From the NCBI RefSeq assembly GCF_011064825.1, contig NZ_CP048751.1, positions 806,001-870,000 on the forward strand: a stretch of 64,000 bases of DNA. Reading direction: 5' to 3'. Shown piece after piece: positions 25,773 to 35,441 of the stretch. The position numbers and the translations under genes were made by a program. The notes beneath the pieces were generated by a model, which saw only the letters and a program-made list of their open reading frames with translations, made no database searches and was not told where the DNA came from. Within the stretch, counting starts at the first letter, position 1. The number at the start of each line of letters is the position of its first letter. The stretch comes from Brevundimonas mediterranea (lineage in GTDB: Bacteria > Pseudomonadota > Alphaproteobacteria > Caulobacterales > Caulobacteraceae).

Positions 25773-26960
25773 ATGCGCGCATTACAGACCGCCCTGTGCA
25801 TCCTGGCCGCCGGCGCCGTAACGACGGCCGGTTCGGCGAAGGCCGACCCACGGCTGCAGGACGCGGGGCCGCCCCCTCCGACGCCCTCGCCCATCAGCGT
25901 CAGGCCCGCCGTCCTGATCGGGCCGGCCCCGTCGGTCGAGACCACCATCCTGCAGCTGCCGCAGGCCGAAGCGACGTGCGAAGGCCTCGCGGTTCAGCCC
26001 CTCTACGCCGACGACCTGCCGGCGCAGCAGGCCGCGCGACGGGGGATGTCCGACGCAGAGACGATCCTGGCCTTCTCGGTCGCGTCGGATGGGCGCACGG
26101 TGGATATCCGTCCCGCCGACGCAGCCCCCGCAGCCTTCGACATCCTGCAGGCCGGTCTCGCCGCCTGGCGGTTTCCCGCCCAAGCGCGCAAGGATTGCCG
26201 CTTGACGATCCGCTGGCGCAGCGTTCGACTGGACGAGGCGGAAGTCCCGGACCTGCTGAACTATTTCGCCGTCACCCGGACCACCGGGGCCCTGCGCGAC
26301 GCCGTGGCGAAACGCCTGGGCGGACAGGGCGCCGACTGCGGCGACCGGTTCGGCGGCCGCCGACCGGACACGGTTGTGTTTCCCGACTTTGAAAAAGGGC
26401 GCAAGCCCCCGCCCGGCGGTCGCAGTTGGTCCGTGACCCGCTGGAACATCGACGCCGATGGCCGCGCGACCGACGTCGAGACTCTCGGCTCGTCCGGCGA
26501 CGTAGACCTGGACTCCGAGGCTCGCCGTGCGGCGGCCGAGACCCGGATGCAGCCCGGACCGGCCCGGACCGGCTGTGTCTACAATCTCTATCGCTCGGGC
26601 GGGACCCTCGCGGCTCCGCCGCTGACGCCGGAAGATCAGCGTGAAGACCCGCTGCAGCAATGCCCGCCGGCCGTCGCAGACCGGTTCGCCGTTCGGGCCA
26701 ATCCCGTATTTCCGACCGTCTTCAACGAGCGCTCCATTGAGGGCTGGGCGTTGATCCGCTTCGACATCGCCCCCTGGGGCCAGATCGGCAACGTCTCGGT
26801 GATCGAGGCCCAGCCGGCCGCCGCCTTCGGCGTCGACGCCCTGCGGCTGGTGCAGTCCAGCCAGGCCACGCCGGGGTTCGAGGCCGGCGTCCGGTGCGTT
26901 GTTCCCGTCCGCTACAAGCTGCAGGACGAAACGGCCGCGCCCGACGTGGATCAGAACTGA
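25773..26960 (+). CDS. Secreted protein with three TonB-C-like modules
   Basis: 395 aa; signal peptide MRALQTALCILAAGAVTTAG. Three segments share the TonB C-terminal fold pattern (hydrophobic strand, D-x-D/G turn, strand, helix): about 93-135 (ILAFSVASDGRTVDIR), 219-262 (SVTRWNIDADGRATDVETL) and 318-370 (EGWALIRFDIAPWGQIGNV). Six or more cysteines suggest disulfides. There is no membrane anchor like that of TonB, so it is more likely a periplasmic adaptor than an energy transducer. ATG with GGAG six bases upstream. Confidence 0.65.
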   Translation: MRALQTALCILAAGAVTTAGSAKADPRLQDAGPPPPTPSPISVRPAVLIGPAPSVETTILQLPQAEATCEGLAVQPLYADDLPAQQAARRGMSDAETILAFSVASDGRTVDIRPADAAPAAFDILQAGLAAWRFPAQARKDCRLTIRWRSVRLDEAEVPDLLNYFAVTRTTGALRDAVAKRLGGQGADCGDRFGGRRPDTVVFPDFEKGRKPPPGGRSWSVTRWNIDADGRATDVETLGSSGDVDLDSEARRAAAETRMQPGPARTGCVYNLYRSGGTLAAPPLTPEDQREDPLQQCPPAVADRFAVRANPVFPTVFNERSIEGWALIRFDIAPWGQIGNVSVIEAQPAAAFGVDALRLVQSSQATPGFEAGVRCVVPVRYKLQDETAAPDVDQN

Positions 26961-27004
26961 ACCCCCGCCTTCCCAAGGCCTGCATCCCCTCGTAAAGCAG
27001 GGCC

Positions 27005-28048
27005 ATGATCCAGCTTGGGAATCGCCTGCTGACCCGTCGCCGCGCCCTGCTCGCGGGCGGCGCGGCCGTGGTCGGGGGGGCGGCGCTGGGCCTGCGCGCC
27101 TGCGACCGCTCAGAGGCGCCGGTGGATGAGCAGGGCCGGGTGCGGCTGCGTTTCGCCACCGACTGGCGGGCCCAGGCCGAACAGGGCGGCTTCTATCAGG
27201 CCCTGGCGACCGGCGCCTATGAGAAGCGCGGGCTGAACGTCCAGATCGTTCAGGGCGGGCCGGGCGTGAACGTGCCGCAACTGCTGGCCTCGGGCGCCGT
27301 CGAACTGGGCATGGGGTCCAACAGCTTCATCCCGATGAACCTGGTCGCGGCCGGCGCACCCGTTAAGGCCGTCGCCGCCTTCTTCCAGAAGGACCCCCAG
27401 GTCCTGATCGCCCACCCGGACCCCGCGCTGGAGACCATCGCCGATCTGAAGGGCCGGCCCTTCCTGCTGGCCGACGCCTCGATCAACGCCTTCTGGGTCT
27501 GGCTGAAGGCCAAATACGGCTTCACCGACGACCAGGTGCGCAAATACACCTTCAACCTGGCGCCCTTCCTGGCCGACGAGCGGGCGGTGCAGCAGGGTTA
27601 TCTGACCAGCGAACCCTACACCATCGAACAGGAGGCCGGGTTCGAGCCCAAGATCTTCCTGCTGGCCGACGAAGGCTATCCCTCCTACGCCGCCATGGTC
27701 CTGGCGCCCAACGCCTTCGCGCGGGACAACGCCACGGCCCTGCGCAGCTTCATCGCCGCCTCGGCGGAAGGGTGGCGCGACTATCTGCGCGGCGATGCGG
27801 CGCCGGGCGACGCCCTGATCCGCAAGGACAATCCGGAAATGACCCAGGCCATCCTGGACCAGGCCCGGCAGAAGCTGCGCGACAACGCCATCGTCGACGG
27901 GGGCGACGCCGCCCTGTACGGCCTGGGCGCCATGACGGCCGACCGCTGGCAGGCCTTCTTCGAGGTGGTCAGCCAGGCGGGGGTGTTCGACCCCGGCCTG
28001 AACTGGCGCGAGGCCTTCACCGACAACTATCTGCCGGGCCGTGGCTGA
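27005..28048 (+). CDS. ABC importer substrate-binding protein (NMT1/THI5-like)
   Basis: 347 aa with a Tat-like leader (RRRALLAGG) and a following Ala/Gly helix, so periplasmic. The core ATDWRAQAEQGGFYQALATGAYEKRGLNVQIVQGG and the GSNSFI and PSYAAMVLAPNAFARDN segments match the NMT1/THI5-like family, which binds pyrimidine (thiamin-precursor), sulfonate or nitrate ligands. The ligand cannot be named. First gene of a three-gene importer; its stop overlaps the ATPase start by eight bases. Confidence 0.87.
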   Translation: MIQLGNRLLTRRRALLAGGAAVVGGAALGLRACDRSEAPVDEQGRVRLRFATDWRAQAEQGGFYQALATGAYEKRGLNVQIVQGGPGVNVPQLLASGAVELGMGSNSFIPMNLVAAGAPVKAVAAFFQKDPQVLIAHPDPALETIADLKGRPFLLADASINAFWVWLKAKYGFTDDQVRKYTFNLAPFLADERAVQQGYLTSEPYTIEQEAGFEPKIFLLADEGYPSYAAMVLAPNAFARDNATALRSFIAASAEGWRDYLRGDAAPGDALIRKDNPEMTQAILDQARQKLRDNAIVDGGDAALYGLGAMTADRWQAFFEVVSQAGVFDPGLNWREAFTDNYLPGRG

Positions 28049-28802
28049 TCCCATCGCCGCGCTGCGGGGGGTCGTCGTCGACTGGCCCGGCCGCGCGCCG
28101 CTGGGCCCCATCGACCTGAGCGTGGCGCGGGGCGAGATCGTCGCCCTGGTCGGGGCCTCAGGCGCCGGCAAGTCCACGACATTGCGCCTGCTGGCGGGGC
28201 TTCAGACGCCCAGCCGGGGCGAGGTGGTCCGCGCCCTGAGGGTCGGCCGCACCGGCTTCGTCTTCCAGAGCCCGACCCTGATGCCCTGGGCCGACGCCGT
28301 CGCCAATGTGGCCCTGCCGCTGGAGCTGGCGGGCGTGGCCCGGCCCCAGGCCCGTTCGCGCGCGGCCCAGGCCCTGGGCGCGGTCGGCCTGGGCGACCGG
28401 CCGGACGCCCGGCCGTCGCAGCTGTCGGGCGGCATGGCGATGCGCGCCGCACTGGCCCGCGCCCTGATCACCGCCCCCGACCTGCTGTTGCTGGACGAAC
28501 CCTTCGCCGCCCTGGACAGCGTCACCCGCCGCCGCCTGATCGAGGATCTGCACGCCCTTTGGGCCGCCGCCGAGCCCCGGCCCGCCATGGTCTTCGTCAC
28601 CCATGATGTCGAGGAGGCCGTCTATCTGGCCCAGCGGGTCGTGGTGCTGGACGCCGCCACCGGGCGGCCCGTCGCGGACCTGCCGACGCCCGGCCCCCTG
28701 CCCCGCCCCGCCCGCTGGCGCGCCGATCCCGCCTATCGCCAGATGGTCGAGGCGATCGCAGACGCGCTGGAGGCGGCCATGCGCCCCGAGACGACGACAT
28801 GA
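28041..28802 (+). CDS. ABC importer ATPase (SsuB/TauB/ThiZ type)
   Basis: 253 aa. Walker A GASGAGKS, Q-loop FVFQSPTLMPW, signature LSGGM (LSGGMAMRAALARAL), Walker B LLLLDEPFAALD, H-loop THDVEEAVYLA. The THDxxEA pattern is typical of nitrate/sulfonate/taurine-type importers. GTG start at 28041 inside the binding-protein gene; its stop overlaps the permease start as ATGA. Confidence 0.94.
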   Translation: MADPIAALRGVVVDWPGRAPLGPIDLSVARGEIVALVGASGAGKSTTLRLLAGLQTPSRGEVVRALRVGRTGFVFQSPTLMPWADAVANVALPLELAGVARPQARSRAAQALGAVGLGDRPDARPSQLSGGMAMRAALARALITAPDLLLLDEPFAALDSVTRRRLIEDLHALWAAAEPRPAMVFVTHDVEEAVYLAQRVVVLDAATGRPVADLPTPGPLPRPARWRADPAYRQMVEAIADALEAAMRPETTT

Positions 28803-29554
28803 GGCGCCTGGCGGAACTGGGGCCGCCCCTGCTTCTGGCCATCCTGCTGCTGGCGGTGTGGGAGGCGGCGTGTCGCCTGCTGGACCTGCCCGTCTATTTC
28901 CTGCCGCCGCCCAGCGCGGTGGCCGTGGCCCTGGTCGAGGCGGGGCCGCGTCTGGCCGCCTCGGCCTGGATCACCTTCGGCATGGCGGTTCAGGCCCTGG
29001 TCCTGGCCGGACTGGTCGGCGGGGGGCTGGCCCTGGCGGTGTCGCTGCACCCGGCGGCCGAGCGGGCCGTGCGGCCCCTGGCCGTGGCGCTTCAGGTCAC
29101 GCCGGTCGTGGCCGTCGCCCCCCTGGTGCTGATCTGGGCCGGGCTGGACCACGCCGACCGGGCCGTGGTGGCCCTGGCGGCCGTCGTCGCCTTCTTCCCG
29201 CTGTTCTCGGGAATTCTGACCGGGCTGAAGTCGGCCGATCCCGACCTGGAGCGGCTGTTCGACCTGTATGGCGCCACGCCCCTGCAAAGACTGTGGCGGC
29301 TGCGCCTGCCCTCGGCCCTTCCGTTCGCGCTGGAGGGTCTGCGGGTCGCGGCGGGTCTGGCGGTCATCGGCGCCGTGGTGGCCGAATTCGTCTCGGGCTC
29401 GGGCGCGACCCAGGGTCTGGCCTGGCGGCTGCTGGAGGCGGGCAACCGCCTGCGCACGGCGGAAATGCTGGCCGGGGTCCTGTGCCTGACCCTGCTGGGC
29501 CTGGTGCTGAACGCCGCTGTCGGGGTGATCGGACGATTCCTGTTGCGCCGTTAG
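28799..29554 (+). CDS. ABC importer permease (SsuC/ThiX type)
   Basis: 251 aa with about six hydrophobic helices and the EAA coupling loop (LFDLYGATPLQRLWRLRLPSALPFALEGLRVAAG). Mates with the preceding ATPase and binding protein. ATG with four-base overlap. The stop is followed by 64 bases before the next gene. Confidence 0.94.
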   Translation: MRRLAELGPPLLLAILLLAVWEAACRLLDLPVYFLPPPSAVAVALVEAGPRLAASAWITFGMAVQALVLAGLVGGGLALAVSLHPAAERAVRPLAVALQVTPVVAVAPLVLIWAGLDHADRAVVALAAVVAFFPLFSGILTGLKSADPDLERLFDLYGATPLQRLWRLRLPSALPFALEGLRVAAGLAVIGAVVAEFVSGSGATQGLAWRLLEAGNRLRTAEMLAGVLCLTLLGLVLNAAVGVIGRFLLRR

Positions 29555-29618
29555 CGACGGGTTAAGCGATATCCGCCTAGGCTGGGGGTTGTCTTTTTGT
29601 TCGTGCGAGACCCGCCCC

Positions 29619-30491
29619 TTGCGACACGCCCTGATCCTGTCGACCGCCCTGATCGCCGCCTGCGCGGCGTCGGGCGCCGCCATGGCTCAATCTTCGGCGA
29701 GCGGCGCAGGCGGCCTGCGCTACCTGTCCTGGCCGGGCAAGCCGCCGGTGGCGCAGGGCGCTGCGCCGACGCTGCGCCGCATCCCGCAGCCGACCCCGGT
29801 CGCCGCCGCCGTCGATACGCCCGTCAGCTTCATCCCGCCGGCCCGCCTGTCGGCCCCGGCGCCGGCGTCGAAGCCCACGCCGCATCGTGGCCTGACGCCG
29901 GCCAGCGACTGGATCGCGCCCGTGCCGACGATGGCGACGACGCCCCAGCCCTATGTCGCCGCGCCCGCCCCCGTCGAGGCCACGCCGTCCCCTGTTCACG
30001 CCGAAACCGTCGTCGCAGCCCAGGACCCGGCGCCCGCACAGTCGCCGGTCCAGGCCCAGCCACACACCCAGACTCAGGCCCAGGCCGAAGCCGCGCCTGA
30101 GCCCGCCTTCGATCCGATGGCCCCGCGACGCGACGCGCCGATCTTCCGCCTCCAGCGCCAGACGACCGCCCAGACCGCGCCCGAAACTGCGGCCCAGGCC
30201 CAGGGCGGGACCAAGGGTGAGACCGCCTCCGCCGCGCCGCCCGCCATGCTCCAGGCGGCCCTCGCCCCGGTCCAGGGCGCGCGCTTCTATTCGGTCCATC
30301 GTCAGGCCGGCCATCAGCCGGACCGGATCAACCCGGTCCAGCCCATCTATCTCGACGCCCTGCCGGTGGAGATGACCCAGACCCCGTCGTCCGCCGACCT
30401 GGCGCAACCCGACGGTCCGCCCGCCCTGCAGCGCAACAGCGACGGCTCGGTCCGGGCCATGCCCCAGACCACGGGGGACGACCTGCCATGA
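29619..30491 (+). CDS. Secreted Pro/Ala/Gln-rich protein
   Basis: About 290 aa. A signal peptide is clear from TTG 29619 (LRHALILSTALIAACAASGAAMA); an earlier TTG at 29589 adds ten residues without a signal-like sequence. The body is low-complexity (PAPASKPTPHRGL, PVQAQPHTQTQAQAE) with little predicted structure. The gene overlaps the next by four bases, so the two are translated together; the partner is a DUF2336 protein. Not otherwise recognised. Confidence 0.7.
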   Translation: MRHALILSTALIAACAASGAAMAQSSASGAGGLRYLSWPGKPPVAQGAAPTLRRIPQPTPVAAAVDTPVSFIPPARLSAPAPASKPTPHRGLTPASDWIAPVPTMATTPQPYVAAPAPVEATPSPVHAETVVAAQDPAPAQSPVQAQPHTQTQAQAEAAPEPAFDPMAPRRDAPIFRLQRQTTAQTAPETAAQAQGGTKGETASAAPPAMLQAALAPVQGARFYSVHRQAGHQPDRINPVQPIYLDALPVEMTQTPSSADLAQPDGPPALQRNSDGSVRAMPQTTGDDLP

Positions 30492-31603
30492 CCGAACCCT
30501 CCGCCGAAGAACGGGCCATCATCATGGGCTCGCGCCTGCCCGATCTGATCGCCCTGGCCAACGAGGCCTCCAGCGAGAAGCGCCGGCTGCTGCTGCGCGA
30601 ACTGACCGACCACTTCCTGGGCGGCGTCGAGCACAGCGTGGCCGAGACCGAGCTTTACGGCTCCGTCCTCGAAACCCTGTCGGAGGAGATGGAGACGGCC
30701 GTCCGCGCGGAACTGGCCGCCCGTTTCGCCGAGGCGCCCAACGCCCCGGCCAGCCTGATCCGGCGCCTGGCCGAGGATCAGATCGACGTCGCCGGGCCGG
30801 TCCTGCGCGCCTCGACCGTCCTGACCGACGCGGACCTGATCGACGTGGTCAGCCGCCAGGGCCAGGACCACATGCGCGCCGTCTCCGGCCGTACCGAGGT
30901 GTCCGAGGCCGTGTCCGAGATCATCGTCGAACGCGGCGACGACCACACCCTGGGCGTCCTGCTGCGCAACGACGGCGCCCAGCTGTCGCGCGCCGCGTCG
31001 GAAACTGCGGTCGAACGCGCCAAGAACAACCCCGAGCTTCACGCCCCGGCGGTCGAGCGCAAGAGCCTGCCCGCCGACCTGCTGAACGACATGTATTTCG
31101 TCGTCGAGGCCCGGCTGCGTCACCAGATCCTGGAACAGAACGCCCAGATGGATCCGGACCTGCTGGAAGCCGCCCTGGCCGCCGGTCGCGCCCGTGTCGC
31201 CACCGACGACGGCGCCCTGCCGGCCGACTACGCCGAAAGCCTGGCCTATGTCGACGAGCTGCACGCCGCCAACCAGCTGACCCCGCAGGTGCTGATCCGC
31301 TTCCTGCGCTCCAAGGGCCGCACGGCCTTCCTGGTCGCCCTGTCGCGTCTTTCGGATGTGGATTTCCACACCGCCCGCAACATCGTGGACCGGCGCGACC
31401 TGGACGCCCTGTCGATCATCTGCAAGGCCGCCGACATCGACCGGGCGATCTTCCTGACCTACGCCGTGTCGCTTCTGGGCGGGGATTCCAATCCGATGGG
31501 CCGGGCCGCCGCCTATGGCCGGATGTACAGCGAACTGACCCGCGACGCCGCCCAGCGCACCCTGCGCTTCTGGCGCATGCGCCGCGTCGCCCAGGCGGCC
31601 TAA
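30488..31603 (+). CDS. DUF2336 protein (first of two)
   Basis: 371 aa, all-helical DUF2336 protein with HEAT-like repeats (DLIALANEASSEKRRLLLRELTDHF, APASLIRRLAEDQIDVAGPVLR, RHQILEQNAQMDPDLLEAAL). This family is common and largely confined to Caulobacter and its relatives; function is unknown. ATG overlaps the upstream stop as ATGA. A paralogue lies on the other strand at 32436-33653. Confidence 0.88.
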   Translation: MTEPSAEERAIIMGSRLPDLIALANEASSEKRRLLLRELTDHFLGGVEHSVAETELYGSVLETLSEEMETAVRAELAARFAEAPNAPASLIRRLAEDQIDVAGPVLRASTVLTDADLIDVVSRQGQDHMRAVSGRTEVSEAVSEIIVERGDDHTLGVLLRNDGAQLSRAASETAVERAKNNPELHAPAVERKSLPADLLNDMYFVVEARLRHQILEQNAQMDPDLLEAALAAGRARVATDDGALPADYAESLAYVDELHAANQLTPQVLIRFLRSKGRTAFLVALSRLSDVDFHTARNIVDRRDLDALSIICKAADIDRAIFLTYAVSLLGGDSNPMGRAAAYGRMYSELTRDAAQRTLRFWRMRRVAQAA

Positions 31604-31616
31604 AACGCACGATTTC

Positions 31617-31797
31617 TCCCTCCCCCTGCGGGGGAGGGGCGTCGCGCCAGCGACGGGGCGGGGGCGGCCAGGCAATGCGCGCGCGCCTTATGCGGGCCCC
31701 ACCCGTCCCATTCTGAATCGATCTGTCTCGCGTCGCCCGGCCCGGCCCACCCGGCTTCGCTGCGCTACGCCCCCCTCCCCCGCAGGGGGAGGGAGAT
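31617..31797. repeat. Composite palindromic repeat after the DUF2336 gene
   Basis: About 180 bases: CTCCCTCCCCC TGC GGGGGAGG, CGTCGC GCCA GCGACG, GGCGGGGGCGG, variable centre with ATTCTGAATCG, GCCCACCC, GGCTTCGCTGCGC and CCCTCCCCC GCA GGGGGAGGGAG. It sits in the convergent gap between DUF2336 and mucR. Confidence 0.85.
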
Positions 31798-31803
31798 CAA
31801 ACA

Positions 31804-31838
31804 AAAGCGCCCGCCTCCTTGCGGAAGCGGGCGCTTTC
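31804..31838 (-). terminator. Rho-independent terminator of mucR
   Basis: AGCGCCCGC / GCGGGCGCT, a nine-base stem with a 12-base loop. On the minus strand it is followed by TTTTGTTTG and lies 19 bases after the mucR stop. On the plus strand it is followed by only TTCT, so it acts mainly on mucR. Confidence 0.85.
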
Positions 31839-31856
31839 TACCAGTAAGGACCGGGC

Positions 31857-32303
31857 TTATTTCTTGGCGCGGGCGACGCGGGCCGGCTTGCGGCCGCCCT
31901 GGCCCAGGCCCATCTGCTTGGCCAGTTCCGAACGGGCCTTGGCGTAGTTCGGGGCGACCATGGGATAGTCTTTCGGCAGACCCCATTTGGCGCGGTAATC
32001 TTCGGGGCTCATGTCGTACTTGGTGCGCAGGTGGCGCTTCAGCGACTTGAACTTGCGACCGTCTTCCAGACAGATCAGGAAGTCGGCGTTGATCGACTTG
32101 CGGATCGGCACGGCCGGTTCCTTGGGTTCCGGCGGAACCTCCACGGGACCGTTGGAGACACCCGACAGAGCGGCGTGAATATTGGCGATCAGCGCCGGCA
32201 GGGCTTCCGCCGTCACCGTGTTGTTGCCGACATAGGCCGACACGATGTCAGCGGTCATTTCCAGCAGTTCGGGCTTCTCGTCCATTCGCGGCGTCTCTTT
32301 CAT
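31857..32303 (-). CDS. MucR/Ros-family transcriptional regulator
   Basis: 148 aa. The C-terminal Ros-type finger core is at about 74-115: FLICLEDGRKFKSLKRHLRTKYDMSPEDYRAKWGLPKDYPMVAPNYA. Cys78 and His91 are kept but the second Cys of a classic C2H2 is an Asp, as in some MucR proteins. In Caulobacter, MucR paralogues work with CtrA and SciP in cell-cycle control. Starts at ATG 32303 or ATG 32285 (MDEKPELLEM); the second is common in the family. Its terminator is at 31804-31838. Confidence 0.93.
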   Translation of the reverse strand: MKETPRMDEKPELLEMTADIVSAYVGNNTVTAEALPALIANIHAALSGVSNGPVEVPPEPKEPAVPIRKSINADFLICLEDGRKFKSLKRHLRTKYDMSPEDYRAKWGLPKDYPMVAPNYAKARSELAKQMGLGQGGRKPARVARAKK

Positions 32304-32412
32304 AATCTATTTGCTTCGACTGAAACGCCAGCCGAACCTACCCTTCCGGCTCTTAGGGTTGTTTGAATGCAAAAGCAATCCGGCCGTTATGCGAACGACA
32401 AGGCTCTATATA

Positions 32413-32426
32413 ACCACACTTGTGGT
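32413..32426. promoter_or_regulatory. Palindrome upstream of mucR
   Basis: ACCACA CT TGTGGT, a perfect 6+6 palindrome in an AT-rich stretch about 110 bases upstream of the mucR start. Could be a regulator site; no named family is claimed. Confidence 0.4.
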
Positions 32427-32435
32427 CATGCTGAC

Positions 32436-33653
32436 CTAGCGTTTCAAGTCTTCGGTCAGGACCATCATGGCTGCACGTTCCGGCGCCGAATATTCATCGA
32501 TCACCTCATCCTCGCCCTCACGAATCGCACGCAGGAGACTGGGGGTCAGGGCCGATGACAGAGACCAGTTCCAGTAACGCAATACGGTCTGCGCCCGATC
32601 CACGGCCAACATTTCATAGGTGATCTGCACACGTTCAAGGTCAGGATGCAGGCCGCCGTCGGCCGTCGTCTCCGGCCGACGCATCGAGCGCCACAGATTG
32701 AGCAGGTCCGCACGCGACAGACCCGTCGCCTTGCACAGGATCGCCAGGGGTTCGCCGCCCGGATCCCCCAGGATCTTGGCGCCGGTCAAGGGTTTGACGC
32801 CCGCCAGGAAGGCGATCTCCGACGCCGTCTCGCGCGACAGGCCGTCTTGCGCCGCCACCGACAGGGCGTGTTCCAGCCCGTCAAAGGGGCTCTTGTCGAT
32901 GGCCGCGCGGTTGCGCTGGCGTCGCTCGATGAACTGCAGGGCCTTGCGCGCGACGGGGTCCGACCAGCCCTCGGCCGCGGCCATGGCGAAGACGTCCTCG
33001 GACACCTCCTGCATCACCTCGCGCGACACGGCGAACCGCTGCAGGATGGTGCGCCGGTCGTCCGGGCCGCACCACCAGAACATCACATAGGCCCCGGCCG
33101 GTCTCAGCTCGGGCCGTTTCAGCAGCAGGCCGGACAGTTTCGGATGCGTCCGGCTCAGGCCGACCACGGCCTCGACCCCGACCTGGGACAGGCGGGCGGT
33201 GGGGTTGCGCAGCACCGCCTCCATCACCTCCATCTCGCCGAAGCCGAACAGGGTTTCGGTGACGATCTCGGACAGACCGCGACGCTCGGCCATGATCAGT
33301 CGGTGCTCGGGCCCAGCGTCGCGCGCACACCCGACCAGATCCGCGTCGCTCAGGGACGCGCATTGTTCGATCAGCAGACGGGCGACCTCGGGCTCGTCGC
33401 GCAGCAGCAGGCGCGCGACGCTGCTGGGCAGTTCGGCCAGGGGCGCCAGCCGCGTCGCCACGCGCCGACGCTCCTCCGTCGATCCCAGCCGCAGCATCTC
33501 GACCAGCAGGTCGCCGGTCACGGCCCGTTCGAAGGCGTTGATCCGGCTGGCCGGCAGGGAGACGACGTCGGCCAGCCGCTTCAGCAACGCATGGCGCGCC
33601 TTCAGCGACGGGGGAGCCGCCTCTTCGTCATTCAGGGCCGACGCCTGGGTCAT
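32436..33653 (-). CDS. DUF2336 protein (second of two)
   Basis: 405 aa, helical repeat protein of the same family as the gene at 30488: SSVARLLLRDEPEVARLLIEQCASLSDADLVGCARDAGPEHRLIMAERRGLSEIV and LAILCKATGLSRADLLNLWRSM parallel the first copy's LDALSIICKAADIDRAIFLTY. Function unknown. Upstream of mucR on the same strand. ATG at 33653. Confidence 0.88.
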   Translation of the reverse strand: MTQASALNDEEAAPPSLKARHALLKRLADVVSLPASRINAFERAVTGDLLVEMLRLGSTEERRRVATRLAPLAELPSSVARLLLRDEPEVARLLIEQCASLSDADLVGCARDAGPEHRLIMAERRGLSEIVTETLFGFGEMEVMEAVLRNPTARLSQVGVEAVVGLSRTHPKLSGLLLKRPELRPAGAYVMFWWCGPDDRRTILQRFAVSREVMQEVSEDVFAMAAAEGWSDPVARKALQFIERRQRNRAAIDKSPFDGLEHALSVAAQDGLSRETASEIAFLAGVKPLTGAKILGDPGGEPLAILCKATGLSRADLLNLWRSMRRPETTADGGLHPDLERVQITYEMLAVDRAQTVLRYWNWSLSSALTPSLLRAIREGEDEVIDEYSAPERAAMMVLTEDLKR

Positions 33654-33706
33654 GGCGCCAAGACTAGGGTCTCAGAGTTAACCCGACGTATCAGCGACGC
33701 TCGGCT

Positions 33707-34687
<981 letters not shown>

Positions 34688-35015
34688 GGGGGCTCCGGTA
34701 AGGTCGGGTCGTTCAGGGTGCGTAACAGACAGGCGGGGAGATCGATCCGCAAGGGGGCGACGACGATGATTTCTGTCCGCCAGGATCAGATCCGGCGCCG
34801 CCGACATCCTGGATCTTCGCAAACATCCGCTGCACTGGGCGCCTCCAGCAACCGACGCAACTCACTCCTGGACCTTCACCGATCCGCAGTCGTCTCACTC
34901 GGAGCGGCGCGCCTTTCACGCAAACGTTAAGAGCATTGGAGATTATTGTGGGTTGCATCGCATTCGGGTCAGCTGTCCTCTCCAGGTGGGAGATAGGCTC
35001 CCCTGGAGGTTTACG
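34688..35015. other. Divergent intergenic region, cysK to small secreted gene
   Basis: 328 bases with no gene. It must hold both divergent promoters. An AT-rich stretch at 34918-34952 (CAAACGTTAAGAGCATTGGAGATTATTG) is the likeliest core for the plus-strand gene. No riboswitch motif or strong palindrome was recognised. Confidence 0.5.
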
Positions 35016-35276
35016 ATGAAGCTGAAATCGACCGTCCGTCTCGTCGCCTTGGGAGCCGTTCTCGGGGCTTCCGCATTCGCCGCCGCCGCGACGGCGAAAG
35101 CGCCGGGAATCATGTATTTCCGGACCTTCTACAGTGATGCCACCCTGACCACTCAGGTGGGCTTCTACAGGGACCGGTGTTCGAACGGGAATGTCGTCGC
35201 CTCGCCTGTGAATGGCACGACTTCGCCCTTTTACACCTTGGAAGCCATCGGGTCCTGCCCCGGCGGATACTGGTAA
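35016..35276 (+). CDS. Small secreted protein (DUF6289-like)
   Basis: 86 aa. Signal peptide MKLKSTVRLVALGAVLGASAFAAAATAKA. The mature part (MYFRTFYSDATLTTQVGFYRDRCSNGNVV...SCPGGYW) has two cysteines and the short beta pattern of DUF6289-type exported peptides; the family name is tentative. ATG with GGAGG eight bases upstream, and a strong terminator follows. Confidence 0.72.
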   Translation: MKLKSTVRLVALGAVLGASAFAAAATAKAPGIMYFRTFYSDATLTTQVGFYRDRCSNGNVVASPVNGTTSPFYTLEAIGSCPGGYW

Positions 35277-35290
35277 CCATCATAGAGCTC

Positions 35291-35322
35291 GAACGCCGCC
35301 GACCCCCGATTCGGCGGCGTTC
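35291..35322 (+). terminator. Terminator of the small secreted gene
   Basis: GAACGCCGCCGA / TCGGCGGCGTTC, a perfect 12-base stem with an eight-base loop, 15 bases after the stop codon. The following sequence is only moderately T-rich (GTTCGTTGGGTTTT). Confidence 0.7.
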
Positions 35323-35408
35323 GTTCGTTGGGTTTTGCCATGACAGCGGGGCTCCAGGGCGGATCAGTCGGCCCTCCAGAAGCGCCTCAATCCCGGGATC
35401 GGTTCTTC

Positions 35409-35431
35409 CGCCGGCCTCTGTAAGGCCGGCG
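35409..35431. terminator. Hairpin after the chemoreceptor gene
   Basis: CGCCGGCCT CTGTA AGGCCGGCG, a perfect nine-base stem ten bases beyond the chemoreceptor stop on its strand. No T-run follows, so terminator activity is likely but not certain. Confidence 0.5.
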
Positions 35432-35441
35432 AAGGAGACGC

